From Clostridioides difficile (GTDB taxonomy: Bacteria; Bacillota; Clostridia; Peptostreptococcales; Peptostreptococcaceae): a DNA stretch of 32,333 nucleotides. Location of the stretch: positions 1-32,333 of the forward strand of contig NZ_JRHN01000021.1 of assembly GCF_001299635.1 (NCBI RefSeq), read 5' to 3'. Positions 23,924 to 32,246 of this stretch are shown piece by piece (the first letter of the stretch is position 1; each line of letters starts with the position of its first letter). The notes beneath the pieces are model-generated. The model made no database searches. It was not told the origin of the DNA and worked only from the letters and a program-made list of their open reading frames with translations. A program made the translations under genes and the position numbers.

Positions 23924-24651
23924 TACTTAAAAATATCAGTATTGATTTGAATCGTTGCTAATGATGTTAGGAAAATTGTAAATAAACACTTGTAAATATC
24001 ATGATTTAAATTGTAACTTTCAACGTGAAAAAGAAAAAAATTGTAAGTACAGACTATAATAACATTTTTGAATTTATGAATAAACAATTAAAAAAATTAT
24101 AGAAAAATAATGTATAAAGCTAAACCCAATTTAATCGATAATACATATATAGAAATACAATTAAGTAATTAAATAACCATTTCTTGGATGTTAAGCAAGT
24201 TAGAAATTATATAGTAAAGAAGCAAATAAACCTGTAATTTAATATTTTAAGTAGCATGAGAAGTGTTTTTCGTTTTTTATAGATTACAACTTTGGAAGAT
24301 TATAAAAATAAATCTACAAAAATAATTTTAATGAATCTGAAAAAAAAATTTTATATGAATATAAAAAAACATAAGGTTATTCTATCTTTATTTGATTACT
24401 TCTGACAACTTTTTATGTTTTGTACAATTATATTTTTATTAACTCGTCAAAATGCCAAACATATATTACAATATATATATAAGTTTTTTAATTGACAAAT
24501 TGTGTTAATATAATTGAATATAATATGGCATAAATAATTACTTTTATTTATCAATGAAATGTATTTATTATGTAGCGAAAAATAGTCAGATAGTATAGAC
24601 AATATTTGAAATAAAAGCATTTATTGTTGTACATATGGAGGAGTTAGTTTT
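23924..24651. other. Long noncoding region before the chemotaxis operon
   Basis: About 730 bp, very AT-rich. It contains the sigma-28-like promoter at 24115-24141 and, closer to cheY, a TTGACA (24492-24497) with TATAAT boxes at 24509 and 24519, spaced 11 and 21 bp and therefore both off the usual 17. No ORF with a ribosome site and no c-di-GMP riboswitch consensus is visible. A long 5' untranslated leader is the likeliest content. Confidence 0.4.
24115..24141 (+). promoter_or_regulatory. Sigma-28 (SigD)-like promoter
   Basis: TAAA (24115-24118), a 15-bp spacer and ATCGATAA (24134-24141) fit the flagellar sigma-28 consensus TAAA-N15-GCCGATAA except at the first two bases of the -10. It would start transcription near 24149, about 500 nt before cheY. 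The match and the motility operon downstream support each other. Confidence 0.5.
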
Positions 24652-25014
24652 ATGGAAAATAAAATTTTGATAGTAGATGATGCTATTTTTATGAGAATGA
24701 TGATTAAAGAAGCTCTGAGTAAAAGTGGCTATGGAAATTTAGTAGAAGCAAATGATGGAGAAGAAGCTTGTAATATATTTAAAGATGAAAAGCCTGATTT
24801 GATGTTACTTGACATTACAATGCCAAAAAAAGATGGTTTAGAGGTGTTGAAAGAAGTAAAAAAGTTAGATTCAAATGCTAAGGTGGTGATGTGTTCTGCA
24901 ATAGGACAAGAAAATATGATTGTAGAAGCTATAAAACTAGGAGCGTTAGACTTTATAGTGAAGCCCTTTAAAACAGATACATTAATCAAAGTTGTGCAAA
25001 ATGCTTTAAAGTAA
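24652..25014 (+). CDS. cheY: CheY chemotaxis response regulator
   Basis: A 120-aa single receiver domain, the size of CheY. It has the acidic pair D9/D10 in ILIVDDAIFMRMM, phosphoacceptor D54 in LLDITMPKKDG, S82 in MCSAIGQ and K104 in IVKPF. Phospho-CheY diffuses from the CheA complex to the flagellar switch. GGAGG lies 10 nt before ATG. It heads the operon cheY-cheC-cheD-cheW-GGDEF-mcp-cheA-cheW, and CheC downstream is its likely phosphatase. No output domain is attached. The operon setting makes CheY a much better name than a stand-alone Spo0F-type regulator. Confidence 0.93.
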   Translation: MENKILIVDDAIFMRMMIKEALSKSGYGNLVEANDGEEACNIFKDEKPDLMLLDITMPKKDGLEVLKEVKKLDSNAKVVMCSAIGQENMIVEAIKLGALDFIVKPFKTDTLIKVVQNALK

Positions 25015-25079
25015 AAATGTAAATACACACTGATATAGTGAAAGGTACATAAATGAAATAATTAAAGGGAGGGGTTTAT

Positions 25080-25697
25080 ATTATAAATTATTTAGAACTT
25101 GATGATGCTCATATAGATGCTCTTAGAGAAATTGGTAATATAGGCTCTGGGAATGCAATCACTGCACTTGCATCCATGATAAATAGTAATATAGAAGTAT
25201 TAATACCAATGGTAAATATACTTGAATATAATGAAGCAACAAATTTGCTTGGTGGTCCAGAAAATAAAGTAGTATGTATTTTACTAGATATGAAAGGCGA
25301 TATTAATGGAATGTTTATGTTTTTGTTGGATGAATCAATCACCCAACTTATGTTAAATTCTCTTTTTAATAAAGAAGAGTCGGTTTTGGATGAGATTGAA
25401 GGTATTGAAATTTCAGCAATTAAAGAAATAGGAAATATTATGGCAAGTTCATATGTAAATGCTATGGCATCTATGTTAGATATGACCATAAGTATTTCAG
25501 TTCCAGATATGTGTATAGATATGGTTGGAGCTGTCCTAAATGTACCTATGATAAGGTTTTCAGATGTTGGTGACCAAATTTTATTTATAGAAAATAAGTT
25601 CAAAATGAGTGATAATTATTTTACTAGTCACATATTGATGATTCCAGAAATGAGCTCACTTAAAGAAATATTGGTGAGATTGGGATTAAAAGTATGA
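25080..25697 (+). CDS. cheC: CheC phospho-CheY phosphatase with ATT start codon
   Basis: A 205-aa CheC-type protein that dephosphorylates CheY-P and partners CheD. Both active half-sites are intact: LREIGNIGSGNA (near residues 16-27) and IKEIGNIMASSYVNA in the second half, each with the E-x-x-N pair and a proline about 22 residues on. No ATG, GTG, TTG or CTG exists in frame between the stop at 25059 and ATG 25176, and starting at 25176 would remove the first active site. AAAGGGAGGGG ends just before 25075, and ATT at 25080 is 7 nt after GGAGG, so I take ATT as the start (ATA 25083 is the only other choice). Its stop overlaps the cheD start by 4 nt. Confidence 0.88.
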   Translation: MINYLELDDAHIDALREIGNIGSGNAITALASMINSNIEVLIPMVNILEYNEATNLLGGPENKVVCILLDMKGDINGMFMFLLDESITQLMLNSLFNKEESVLDEIEGIEISAIKEIGNIMASSYVNAMASMLDMTISISVPDMCIDMVGAVLNVPMIRFSDVGDQILFIENKFKMSDNYFTSHILMIPEMSSLKEILVRLGLKV

Positions 25698-26179
25698 ATA
25701 GAGAGATAGTAGTAAACATTGCAGATATGAAGATAGCCTGTAAACCAAATGTTTTGGTTACATATGCACTTGGTTCTTGTGTAGGAGTATGCTTGATAGA
25801 TAAAATAGCAGGAATTGGTGGAATGTTACATGTTATGTTGCCATATAGTAAAGATGCTATTAACATTGAAAATAAATACAAATTTGCAGACACAGGAATA
25901 AATGAGCTTATTAAATCTATGGAACATATAGGTGCAAACAGAATGTATATAAAAGCAAAAATTGCTGGTGGAGCTCAAATGTTTTTAGGAAACAGCAATT
26001 CATCGATTGCAAGCATAGGGCATAGAAATGTTGAAGCAGTAAAAAAAACACTCTTAGGATTACATATTCCAATAGTAGCAGAAGACACAGGTATGAATTA
26101 TGGACGAACAATACGTTTTTGCACTGAAACAGGCGAATTGATTGTAGATTCAATAAATAAAGGTAAAAAGAAAATATAA
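25694..26179 (+). CDS. cheD: CheD receptor glutamine deamidase
   Basis: A 161-aa CheD protein that deamidates glutamines on the MCP and, in Bacillus, is drawn to CheC by CheY-P. The catalytic residues are all present: T23, C29 in TYALGSCVGVCLID and H46 in GGMLHVMLP, with the family part KIAGGAQMF further on. The ATG overlaps the cheC stop by 4 nt (ATGA), so translation is coupled and the two products are expected as partners. The length is normal for the family. With CheC, this provides a second adaptation arm besides methylation; no cheB or cheR lies inside the window. Confidence 0.94.
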   Translation: MNREIVVNIADMKIACKPNVLVTYALGSCVGVCLIDKIAGIGGMLHVMLPYSKDAINIENKYKFADTGINELIKSMEHIGANRMYIKAKIAGGAQMFLGNSNSSIASIGHRNVEAVKKTLLGLHIPIVAEDTGMNYGRTIRFCTETGELIVDSINKGKKKI

Positions 26180-26221
26180 TGTAGATTTTATAGAGAGTAG
26201 ATTTTAGAGGGGAGGAATTAA

Positions 26222-26740
26222 ATGAGATTTCCAGATGACCCATATTTAGATTATAGGCTAGCTGATGAGGGGATTAAATATCTAAAATTTAAAGTAGATG
26301 AACAAGACTTCGGTGTTGAGATTGAAAAGGTCGTAGAAATTGTTGGAAATCAAGAAATTATATTTATTCCAGAACTCCCAACATATTCTAAAGGTATAAT
26401 AAATTTAAGAGGTAAAATTATTCCAATAATAGATATGCGTTTGAGACTTAAAAAAAATGATTTAATAGTTGCTAACTGCATGTATATAATAGTAGTCGAA
26501 GTAAAGGATTTATCAGTAGGATTTATAGTTGATAAAGTTGATGAGATAATAAGCTTAGAAGAAAGTCAAATTTCTCCACCACCAAGAGTTACTTTTGAGT
26601 ATTCAGATTATTTTGTAAGTGGTATTGGAGAAATAGAGAGTAAAATAATTACCTTACTAGATTTAGAGAAACTTTTGACAGATAAAGAAGAAATTTTAAT
26701 AGATGAAGTAGTTAATAAATATAATTGCACTATCATGTAG
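26222..26740 (+). CDS. cheW: CheW coupling protein (first copy)
   Basis: A 172-aa CheW adaptor linking MCPs to CheA at receptor arrays. It has the family beta-barrel features: YLKFKVDEQDFGVEIEKVVEIV, the INLRGKIIPIIDMR loop that contacts receptor and kinase, and VGFIVDKVDEII. A short N-terminal extension (MRFPDDPYLDYRLADEG) and a 25-residue C-terminal tail make it longer than the second CheW copy (146 aa) of this operon. GGGGAGG is 7 nt before ATG. Two CheWs in one operon suggest different positions in the array, or different tuning. The next 135 bp before the GGDEF gene hold no gene. Confidence 0.92.
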   Translation: MRFPDDPYLDYRLADEGIKYLKFKVDEQDFGVEIEKVVEIVGNQEIIFIPELPTYSKGIINLRGKIIPIIDMRLRLKKNDLIVANCMYIIVVEVKDLSVGFIVDKVDEIISLEESQISPPPRVTFEYSDYFVSGIGEIESKIITLLDLEKLLTDKEEILIDEVVNKYNCTIM

Positions 26741-26875
26741 CACAGGGATATAATTAGAATGTTATTATAAAGAGATTGTAATGGGAACATTTGGGGATGT
26801 AGTGGTATAATTATTAAGTATAAGAAATTTAAATTACTAGAATTTTAATATATTATGTTTAAGAGAGGTTCGTAT

Positions 26876-27835
26876 ATGGAAAATAAGCAACAAGGAACAA
26901 TTTTAGTCGTTGATGATAGTGTCCTAATGTGTGATTTAATAGATAAAACACTTACAAAAGATAATTTTAAGGTGAAAAAAGCATTTAATGCAATAGAAGC
27001 AAAAGAGTTTATTGAAGAATATATACCAGATATTATTTTACTTGATATAATTTTACCAGACAACTCTGGATTTGATTTTTGTAAGGAAGTAAAATCTAAT
27101 TTTCGCACAGCAGATATACCTATAATATTTATAACTTCAAAAAATGCAGATACGGATATAGTAAAGGGATTTGGTGTAGGTGCAATAGATTATATGGTGA
27201 AGCCTTTTAGTATGACAGAATTAAAAGCTCGTATTATGGCTCATCTTGAAGTAAAGAAATCTCAAGATAAATTAAAAAAGATAAATAATGAGCTGGAGTC
27301 TTCTCTTGAAAAATTGAATAGACTCGTTGTGAGAGATTATCTTACAGGTCTTTATAATAGAAGACATATAATTAATCAACTTATGGAACAAAGAAGAATT
27401 AATAAGTATAATGAGGCGACAATATCTCTTATTCTAGGCGATATTGATGATTTCAAAGTTATTAATGATACTTATGGTCACGAAGCAGGTGATTTTGTAT
27501 TGACAGTAATATCAAGTATAATAAAAAAGAATTGTAGACAGGTTGATACTGTATCAAGATGGGGTGGAGAAGAGTTTTTGATAATGCTTACAAATACTTC
27601 AATGGAAGGTGCTAAAATTCTTTCAGAAAGAATTCGCAAAGAAATAAAAGACTTTGAGTTTAACTATAAAGAAAACAAAATAAGATGTACTATTACATTG
27701 GGGGTAGTAGAAGTAAACTCAAATATATCATTAGAAGAAAACATATCCTTAGCAGATAAAGCGATGTATGAGGGCAAAAACTTAGGAAAAGATTGTAGTG
27801 TAGTGAGTACAATGAAAGGATTAAAAAGGATATAA
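26876..27835 (+). CDS. Response regulator-diguanylate cyclase (receiver-GGDEF)
   Basis: A 319-aa fusion of a CheY-like receiver (about 8-122: D13/D14, phosphoacceptor D57, T87, K109) and a GGDEF cyclase (about 150-315). DYLTGLYNRR at 154-163, the metal site GDIDDFKVIND at 188-198 and GGEEF at 230-234 are intact, and RQVD at 221-224 is the RxxD inhibitory site, so it should make c-di-GMP under receiver control and product inhibition. The layout is that of PleD/WspR-like enzymes with one receiver. I start at ATG 26876, 7 nt after GAGAGG; an in-frame ATG at 26855 lacks a ribosome site. Its place between cheW and mcp suggests CheA phosphorylates it, linking receptor signals to c-di-GMP. Confidence 0.93.
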   Translation: MENKQQGTILVVDDSVLMCDLIDKTLTKDNFKVKKAFNAIEAKEFIEEYIPDIILLDIILPDNSGFDFCKEVKSNFRTADIPIIFITSKNADTDIVKGFGVGAIDYMVKPFSMTELKARIMAHLEVKKSQDKLKKINNELESSLEKLNRLVVRDYLTGLYNRRHIINQLMEQRRINKYNEATISLILGDIDDFKVINDTYGHEAGDFVLTVISSIIKKNCRQVDTVSRWGGEEFLIMLTNTSMEGAKILSERIRKEIKDFEFNYKENKIRCTITLGVVEVNSNISLEENISLADKAMYEGKNLGKDCSVVSTMKGLKRI

Positions 27836-27876
27836 ATTAATATCTTAATAAACTTACTTTATAAAGGAGTAGAGGT

Positions 27877-29580
27877 ATGAAAAGAGAAGTAAAGCTTTCT
27901 AAATTAGCAATTGTATTGCTGATTATTATAGTAATGGCTGTTCTAGCAGGCATTTTTTCTTCAATTTCATCTTATAAAGCATTTGAGAAAGTGGAAAAAA
28001 GCATTAATGATATGAATAATTTGAGAACTCAAAGCCAGTATATAAAAGATACGACAAGAGAAGTAAGTGATGTATTAAGAAGATATGTCTTTACGGGTGA
28101 TAAAAAAGATAAAGATACTTATGAAAAAGAGTTGTATGGAAAAACAAGAGAGTCAGCTTTAAATAAATTAGAAAGAATTGGTCTTACAAAAAGTGAATCA
28201 AATAAAATCTTAGAAGCAAAAGAAATATCTGATTCTTTGGTGCCAAGAGAACAAAGTGCTATAAAAGCAGTTGAAAATAATGATAAGAGCTTGGCACAGA
28301 GTATAATTTTTGGCAGTGAATATATAAACTCTCAAGAAAGAATGGATTCTTTAATAAATGAATTTCAAGAGAATATAGCTAATCGTTCAAATGCTGAAAT
28401 TATAGAAGTTAAAAAAGAATTACAAAGCTTAATATTGAGAACAATATTTATACTTTCTCTACTAATAATACTGACAATAATAGAATATACAGTAATAAAA
28501 TTAAAAATAGTAATTCCTATTAATAAAGTAGAAAAACACTTTTCAAGAATTGCATCTGGAGACCTAAGAACAAGTATAGATGTTGAAGAAAGTAAATCTG
28601 AAATAGGGATGTTGGTTGGTTCTGTTAAAAAGATGCAAAGTATGCTTTTAAATTATATAGACCTTATAGATAGTACATTAACTAGTATTGCAAAAGGAGA
28701 TTTAAGAGTAGAGATAGACCAAGAATTTATAGGAGATTTTGAATCAATTAAAACATCATTAGAAAGTATAATAAACTCTTTTAATAGTGATTTTTCTGAA
28801 ATAAATTTATCGGCAGAACAAGTTGCAAGTGCATCAGAACAAGTAGCAGCAGGTGCTCAAGCTCTTTCACAAGGGGCTACAGAACAAGCCAGTTCAGTGG
28901 AAGAATTAGCTTCTACAATTAATGAAATATCAGATGGAATTAAGAAGTGTGCAGATAGTGCTAGTCTTGCATGTGAAGTGTCTGACCAATCAGCACAACA
29001 AGTTAGTTTTGGAAGCAGATGTATGGATGATATGATGACTTCAATGGGTGAAATAAGTGAAAAATCCAGTGAAATATCAAAAATAATCAAAACAATAGAT
29101 GAGATAGCTTTTCAAACCAATATTCTTGCATTAAATGCAGCTGTTGAAGCAGCAAGAGCAGGTCAATATGGTAGAGGATTCGCAGTTGTAGCAGATGAGG
29201 TTAGGTCTTTAGCTGGTAAAAGTGCAAAAGCAGCTCAAAATACTGCAATTCTTATAGAAGAGGCCATTAAGACAGTAGAAAATGGTGTTAAAATTGCCAA
29301 AGAGACTGCAAAGGCTTTGGATTTAGTGGTGAATGGTGTAGAAAAAACTACTGATTATATTAATGGAATTTCTTCATCTGTACATAGCCAAGAAATAGCA
29401 ATTACACAGATTTTATCTGGAATAGAGCAAATTTCTATAGTAGTCCAAATGAACTCAGCAACAGCAGAGGAAAGTGCAGCAGCCTCAGAAGAGATGTCAG
29501 CTCAAGCACAAATTTTAAAAGAATTAGTAGAAAAATTTCATCTAAAGGAAAATGAGATAAAAGAATCATCATGGATTTAA
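27877..29580 (+). CDS. Methyl-accepting chemotaxis protein with tandem HAMP-like modules
   Basis: A 567-aa receptor. A first membrane segment (about 9-29) and a second (about 186-208) flank an extracytoplasmic helical sensor of about 155 residues (4HB/CHASE3-like, rich in charged residues). Two HAMP-like modules follow: one at about 211-258 (FSRIASGDLRTSIDVEE) and a second at about 262-307 (SIAKGDLRVEIDQEFIGDFESIKTSL). The signalling domain has the conserved hairpin tip at about 405-445 (DEIAFQTNILALNAAVEAAR, then GRGFAVVADEVRSLA). Glutamine- and glutamate-rich helices on both sides are suitable for CheD and CheR/CheB modification. The C-terminus (KESSWI) is not a clear CheR-tethering pentapeptide. 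AAAGGAG lies 9-10 nt before ATG. The ligand is unknown. Confidence 0.93.
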   Translation: MKREVKLSKLAIVLLIIIVMAVLAGIFSSISSYKAFEKVEKSINDMNNLRTQSQYIKDTTREVSDVLRRYVFTGDKKDKDTYEKELYGKTRESALNKLERIGLTKSESNKILEAKEISDSLVPREQSAIKAVENNDKSLAQSIIFGSEYINSQERMDSLINEFQENIANRSNAEIIEVKKELQSLILRTIFILSLLIILTIIEYTVIKLKIVIPINKVEKHFSRIASGDLRTSIDVEESKSEIGMLVGSVKKMQSMLLNYIDLIDSTLTSIAKGDLRVEIDQEFIGDFESIKTSLESIINSFNSDFSEINLSAEQVASASEQVAAGAQALSQGATEQASSVEELASTINEISDGIKKCADSASLACEVSDQSAQQVSFGSRCMDDMMTSMGEISEKSSEISKIIKTIDEIAFQTNILALNAAVEAARAGQYGRGFAVVADEVRSLAGKSAKAAQNTAILIEEAIKTVENGVKIAKETAKALDLVVNGVEKTTDYINGISSSVHSQEIAITQILSGIEQISIVVQMNSATAEESAAASEEMSAQAQILKELVEKFHLKENEIKESSWI

Positions 29581-29654
29581 ATTATAAGATGTTATAGATA
29601 GTGTAAAATTATAACGTAAAATAGAAAATTATTTGTAGGCCGTAGGTGATAAAT

Positions 29655-31781
29655 ATGAATTATATTGAGCCGAGTATGAGACCAATGTTAGATATGTTTA
29701 TATTTGAGACAAGTCTATTACTTGAACAGTTAGATGAAATTATGATTCAAATAGAAAAAGAAAAAGTGTTTAGTTACAGCAATATCAATGAAACATTTAG
29801 AATAATGCATACAATAAAGGGTTCAGCTTCTATGATGGGATTAGACAACATAGCTGCTTTAGCACATAGTGTAGAAGATTTATTTTATGTCATACGTGAA
29901 GAAAAGATAGAAGTTTTAGATAATGATTTTTTATTTGACTTGGTTTTTCAAGCTTTGGATTTTATAAGATGTGATATAGGTAAGTTGCAGTCAGGAGATT
30001 GCATATCTTCTGATTACTCTAACTTTATAGAAATAATCAAAGATTATGTAGGTACTTTGGAGTTATCAACTTCTATGGAATCAAAAAATAACACAAGCTT
30101 AGAAAGCACAGATGATAAAGAAATAATAGATTCAGTTTTTTCATACAAAGAAAATTCTGATATAGTAAAAATAATCTTTGAGCAAGATTGTATGATGGAA
30201 AATGTAAGAGCTTTTATGCTTATATTTGAACTTAGAGACTACTGTGAATTTATAGAATTTTATCCTAAAGATGTGGAAACAAATACAGAGTCAGCAGAAT
30301 ATATTAAAAAGGATGGGTTTTATATACAGTTTATTGCTAAAGATGACAAGAGTATAGTTTATAGAACTATACAAGATAATCTCTATGTAAAAGAATATAT
30401 AAATATTAGTGAAGAAGAAGTAGAAGTAAAAAGAACGCAAGATAATGATGAAGTAGAAAATAAATTAAAAGACAATCAGGAAATAGGTATAGAATATCAA
30501 AATACTTATACAACAGAAGATGAACTACAAGAAAGTATTTTAAAAGAAAAGATAGATACAGAAAAATATAATCTAAATGACGAAAATGAGCATTTGCCAA
30601 TAAATAAACAGAATATTATGAGTGTAAATTTAGAAAAATTAGATTTACTTCAAAATATAGTTGGAGAAATTGTAATTATGGAATCAATGGTTGTAAATAG
30701 TGTAAATTCTACAGGTGTTGATATAGACAATTTCAATAAAGCAACAAGACAATTGCATAAGCTTACAGATGAATTACAGGATATAGTAATGTCGATGCGT
30801 ATGATTCAAATTTCTGGTGTATTTCAAAAGATGCATAGAATTGTACGAGATATGAATAAAAAATTAGATAAAAATGTAGAGCTAATAACCATAGGTGCAG
30901 AAACAGAAGTAGATAAAAATGTAATCGATAATTTAGCAGAGCCATTTATGCACCTTATAAGAAATGCTATGGACCATGCAATAGAACCTATTGAAGAGCG
31001 TATAGCAAAAGGCAAAGAAGAAGTGGGAAAGATAGTTCTATCTGCTGAAAACTTAGGTGGAGAAGCTGTAATAAGTATTGCAGATGATGGTAGAGGTCTT
31101 ATGAAAGACAAGATTTTAGCAAAAGCCAAGGAGCAAGGTATACTTAAACATTCAAGTAATGAATATACTGATGACGAGGTCAATTCTTTGATTATGACTC
31201 CAGGATTTTCTACAAAAGAATCCATAACTGAGTTTTCTGGTAGGGGAGTAGGCATGGATATTGTCCAAAAAAGTATTGAAAAGGTTGGAGGTTCAATTGA
31301 AGTAAAAAGCAAACAAGATGAAGGAACAACATTTACTATAAAAATACCACTGACTCTTTCTATAGTAGAAGGTATGGAGTTTAAAGTTGGAGATTCGCTG
31401 TTTACTTTACCAATATCATCAATAAGGAGAACATTTAAACTTACAGATTTAAACCACATAGTTATGGAAGGTAATACAAGAGAACTAATTATGATATATG
31501 GAGCATGTATTCCTATTATAAGGTTGCATAAAGTATATAATATTCAGACAGATGTAACTAACTTAATGCATGGGAATATGATAATTATTGAAAATGAGCA
31601 GAAAGCGGCATGTATTTTCGTTGATGAAATAATAGGAAATCAACAGGTTGTCGTAAAGCCATTTCCAGTTTATTTTAATAGATTCAATATGAAAAGCAAT
31701 GGATTATCAGGATGTACAATACTTGGAGATGGAAGTATAAGCTTGATTATAGATGCAGATAACATTATGGAAATATATTAG
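29655..31781 (+). CDS. cheA: CheA chemotaxis histidine kinase
   Basis: A 708-aa cytoplasmic kinase with the full CheA order. P1 Hpt (about 5-130) has phosphorylatable H52 in MHTIKGSASMMG. A P2-like CheY-docking domain (about 162-255) is flanked by acidic, low-complexity linkers. P3 dimerisation (about 320-390) is followed by P4 ATPase (about 395-565) with N437 in HLIRNAMDHA, DDGRGL at 477-482 and GRGVGMDIV at 529-537. P5, CheW-like, ends the protein (about 570-708). I choose ATG 29655, 6 nt after AGGTG; a GTG at 29646 would add three residues and overlap that ribosome site. It phosphorylates CheY, and the receiver-GGDEF protein in the same operon is a plausible second target. Confidence 0.95.
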   Translation: MNYIEPSMRPMLDMFIFETSLLLEQLDEIMIQIEKEKVFSYSNINETFRIMHTIKGSASMMGLDNIAALAHSVEDLFYVIREEKIEVLDNDFLFDLVFQALDFIRCDIGKLQSGDCISSDYSNFIEIIKDYVGTLELSTSMESKNNTSLESTDDKEIIDSVFSYKENSDIVKIIFEQDCMMENVRAFMLIFELRDYCEFIEFYPKDVETNTESAEYIKKDGFYIQFIAKDDKSIVYRTIQDNLYVKEYINISEEEVEVKRTQDNDEVENKLKDNQEIGIEYQNTYTTEDELQESILKEKIDTEKYNLNDENEHLPINKQNIMSVNLEKLDLLQNIVGEIVIMESMVVNSVNSTGVDIDNFNKATRQLHKLTDELQDIVMSMRMIQISGVFQKMHRIVRDMNKKLDKNVELITIGAETEVDKNVIDNLAEPFMHLIRNAMDHAIEPIEERIAKGKEEVGKIVLSAENLGGEAVISIADDGRGLMKDKILAKAKEQGILKHSSNEYTDDEVNSLIMTPGFSTKESITEFSGRGVGMDIVQKSIEKVGGSIEVKSKQDEGTTFTIKIPLTLSIVEGMEFKVGDSLFTLPISSIRRTFKLTDLNHIVMEGNTRELIMIYGACIPIIRLHKVYNIQTDVTNLMHGNMIIIENEQKAACIFVDEIIGNQQVVVKPFPVYFNRFNMKSNGLSGCTILGDGSISLIIDADNIMEIY

Positions 31782-31794
31782 GGGATTTAAAAGT

Positions 31795-32235
31795 ATGTCT
31801 AAAGATGAAATTATTAAACAAGTATTAACATTTTATGTTAATGATGTTATTTATGGAATAGAATTAGAAAATGTGATTGAGACTATAAGATTTCAATCAA
31901 TAACATGTGTACCATGTCTTCCAGAGTATATAATCGGAGTTATTAATTTACGTGGAAGGATAATACCTGTTATTAATATGCATATAAAATACAATATTCC
32001 TGAGACTGATTATAATGAGAGAACATGTATAATAATTACAAAGGTTGATGAGTATCAAGTTGGAATTATTGTAGATAAAGTTGTCGATGTTATCCCTATA
32101 GAAAAGATAAATCTATTAGAGACAACTGATTCTAACAACATAAATACGAATAAAGATATAAAAGAAATTGCAAAAGTTGGAGATAATTCTATACTAATTT
32201 TAGATATTCGAAAGTTTTTGATTAACAACATGTAG
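31795..32235 (+). CDS. cheW: CheW coupling protein (second copy)
   Basis: A 146-aa CheW adaptor, shorter than the copy at 26222. It has the conserved LTFYVNDVIYGIELENVIETI, GVINLRGRIIPVINMHIKY and VGIIVDKVVDVIPIE, and ends in ILILDIRKFL. I start at ATG 31795, which has AGGGGA 9 nt upstream; an ATG at 31753 would overlap the end of cheA by 29 nt and add residues foreign to the family. It is 13 nt behind cheA, so translation is closely linked. The stop is followed, 11 nt on, by the boundary of what appears to be an inserted IStron, so in this genome cheW may be cut off from any further che genes unless the intron splices. Confidence 0.93.
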   Translation: MSKDEIIKQVLTFYVNDVIYGIELENVIETIRFQSITCVPCLPEYIIGVINLRGRIIPVINMHIKYNIPETDYNERTCIIITKVDEYQVGIIVDKVVDVIPIEKINLLETTDSNNINTNKDIKEIAKVGDNSILILDIRKFLINNM

Positions 32236-32241
32236 TCAGTT

Positions 32242-32246
32242 TTGAT
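32242..32246 (+). other. TTGAT target pentamer at the IStron boundary
   Basis: The pentamer TTGAT immediately precedes the structured element. C. difficile IStrons (CdISt1) are known to insert directly 3' of TTGAT. It also serves as the 5' exon side of the P1 helix, pairing with GTCAG at 32301-32305. Confidence 0.65.

Noticed and set aside
25109-25603. Minus-strand open frame opposite cheC
   Set aside because: It is fully antisense to an intact CheC with both active sites, so it is a shadow.
30824-31459. 211-codon minus-strand open frame opposite cheA
   Set aside because: It lies within the conserved ATPase region of CheA, has serine/proline-rich shadow composition, and has no ribosome-binding site or neighbours.
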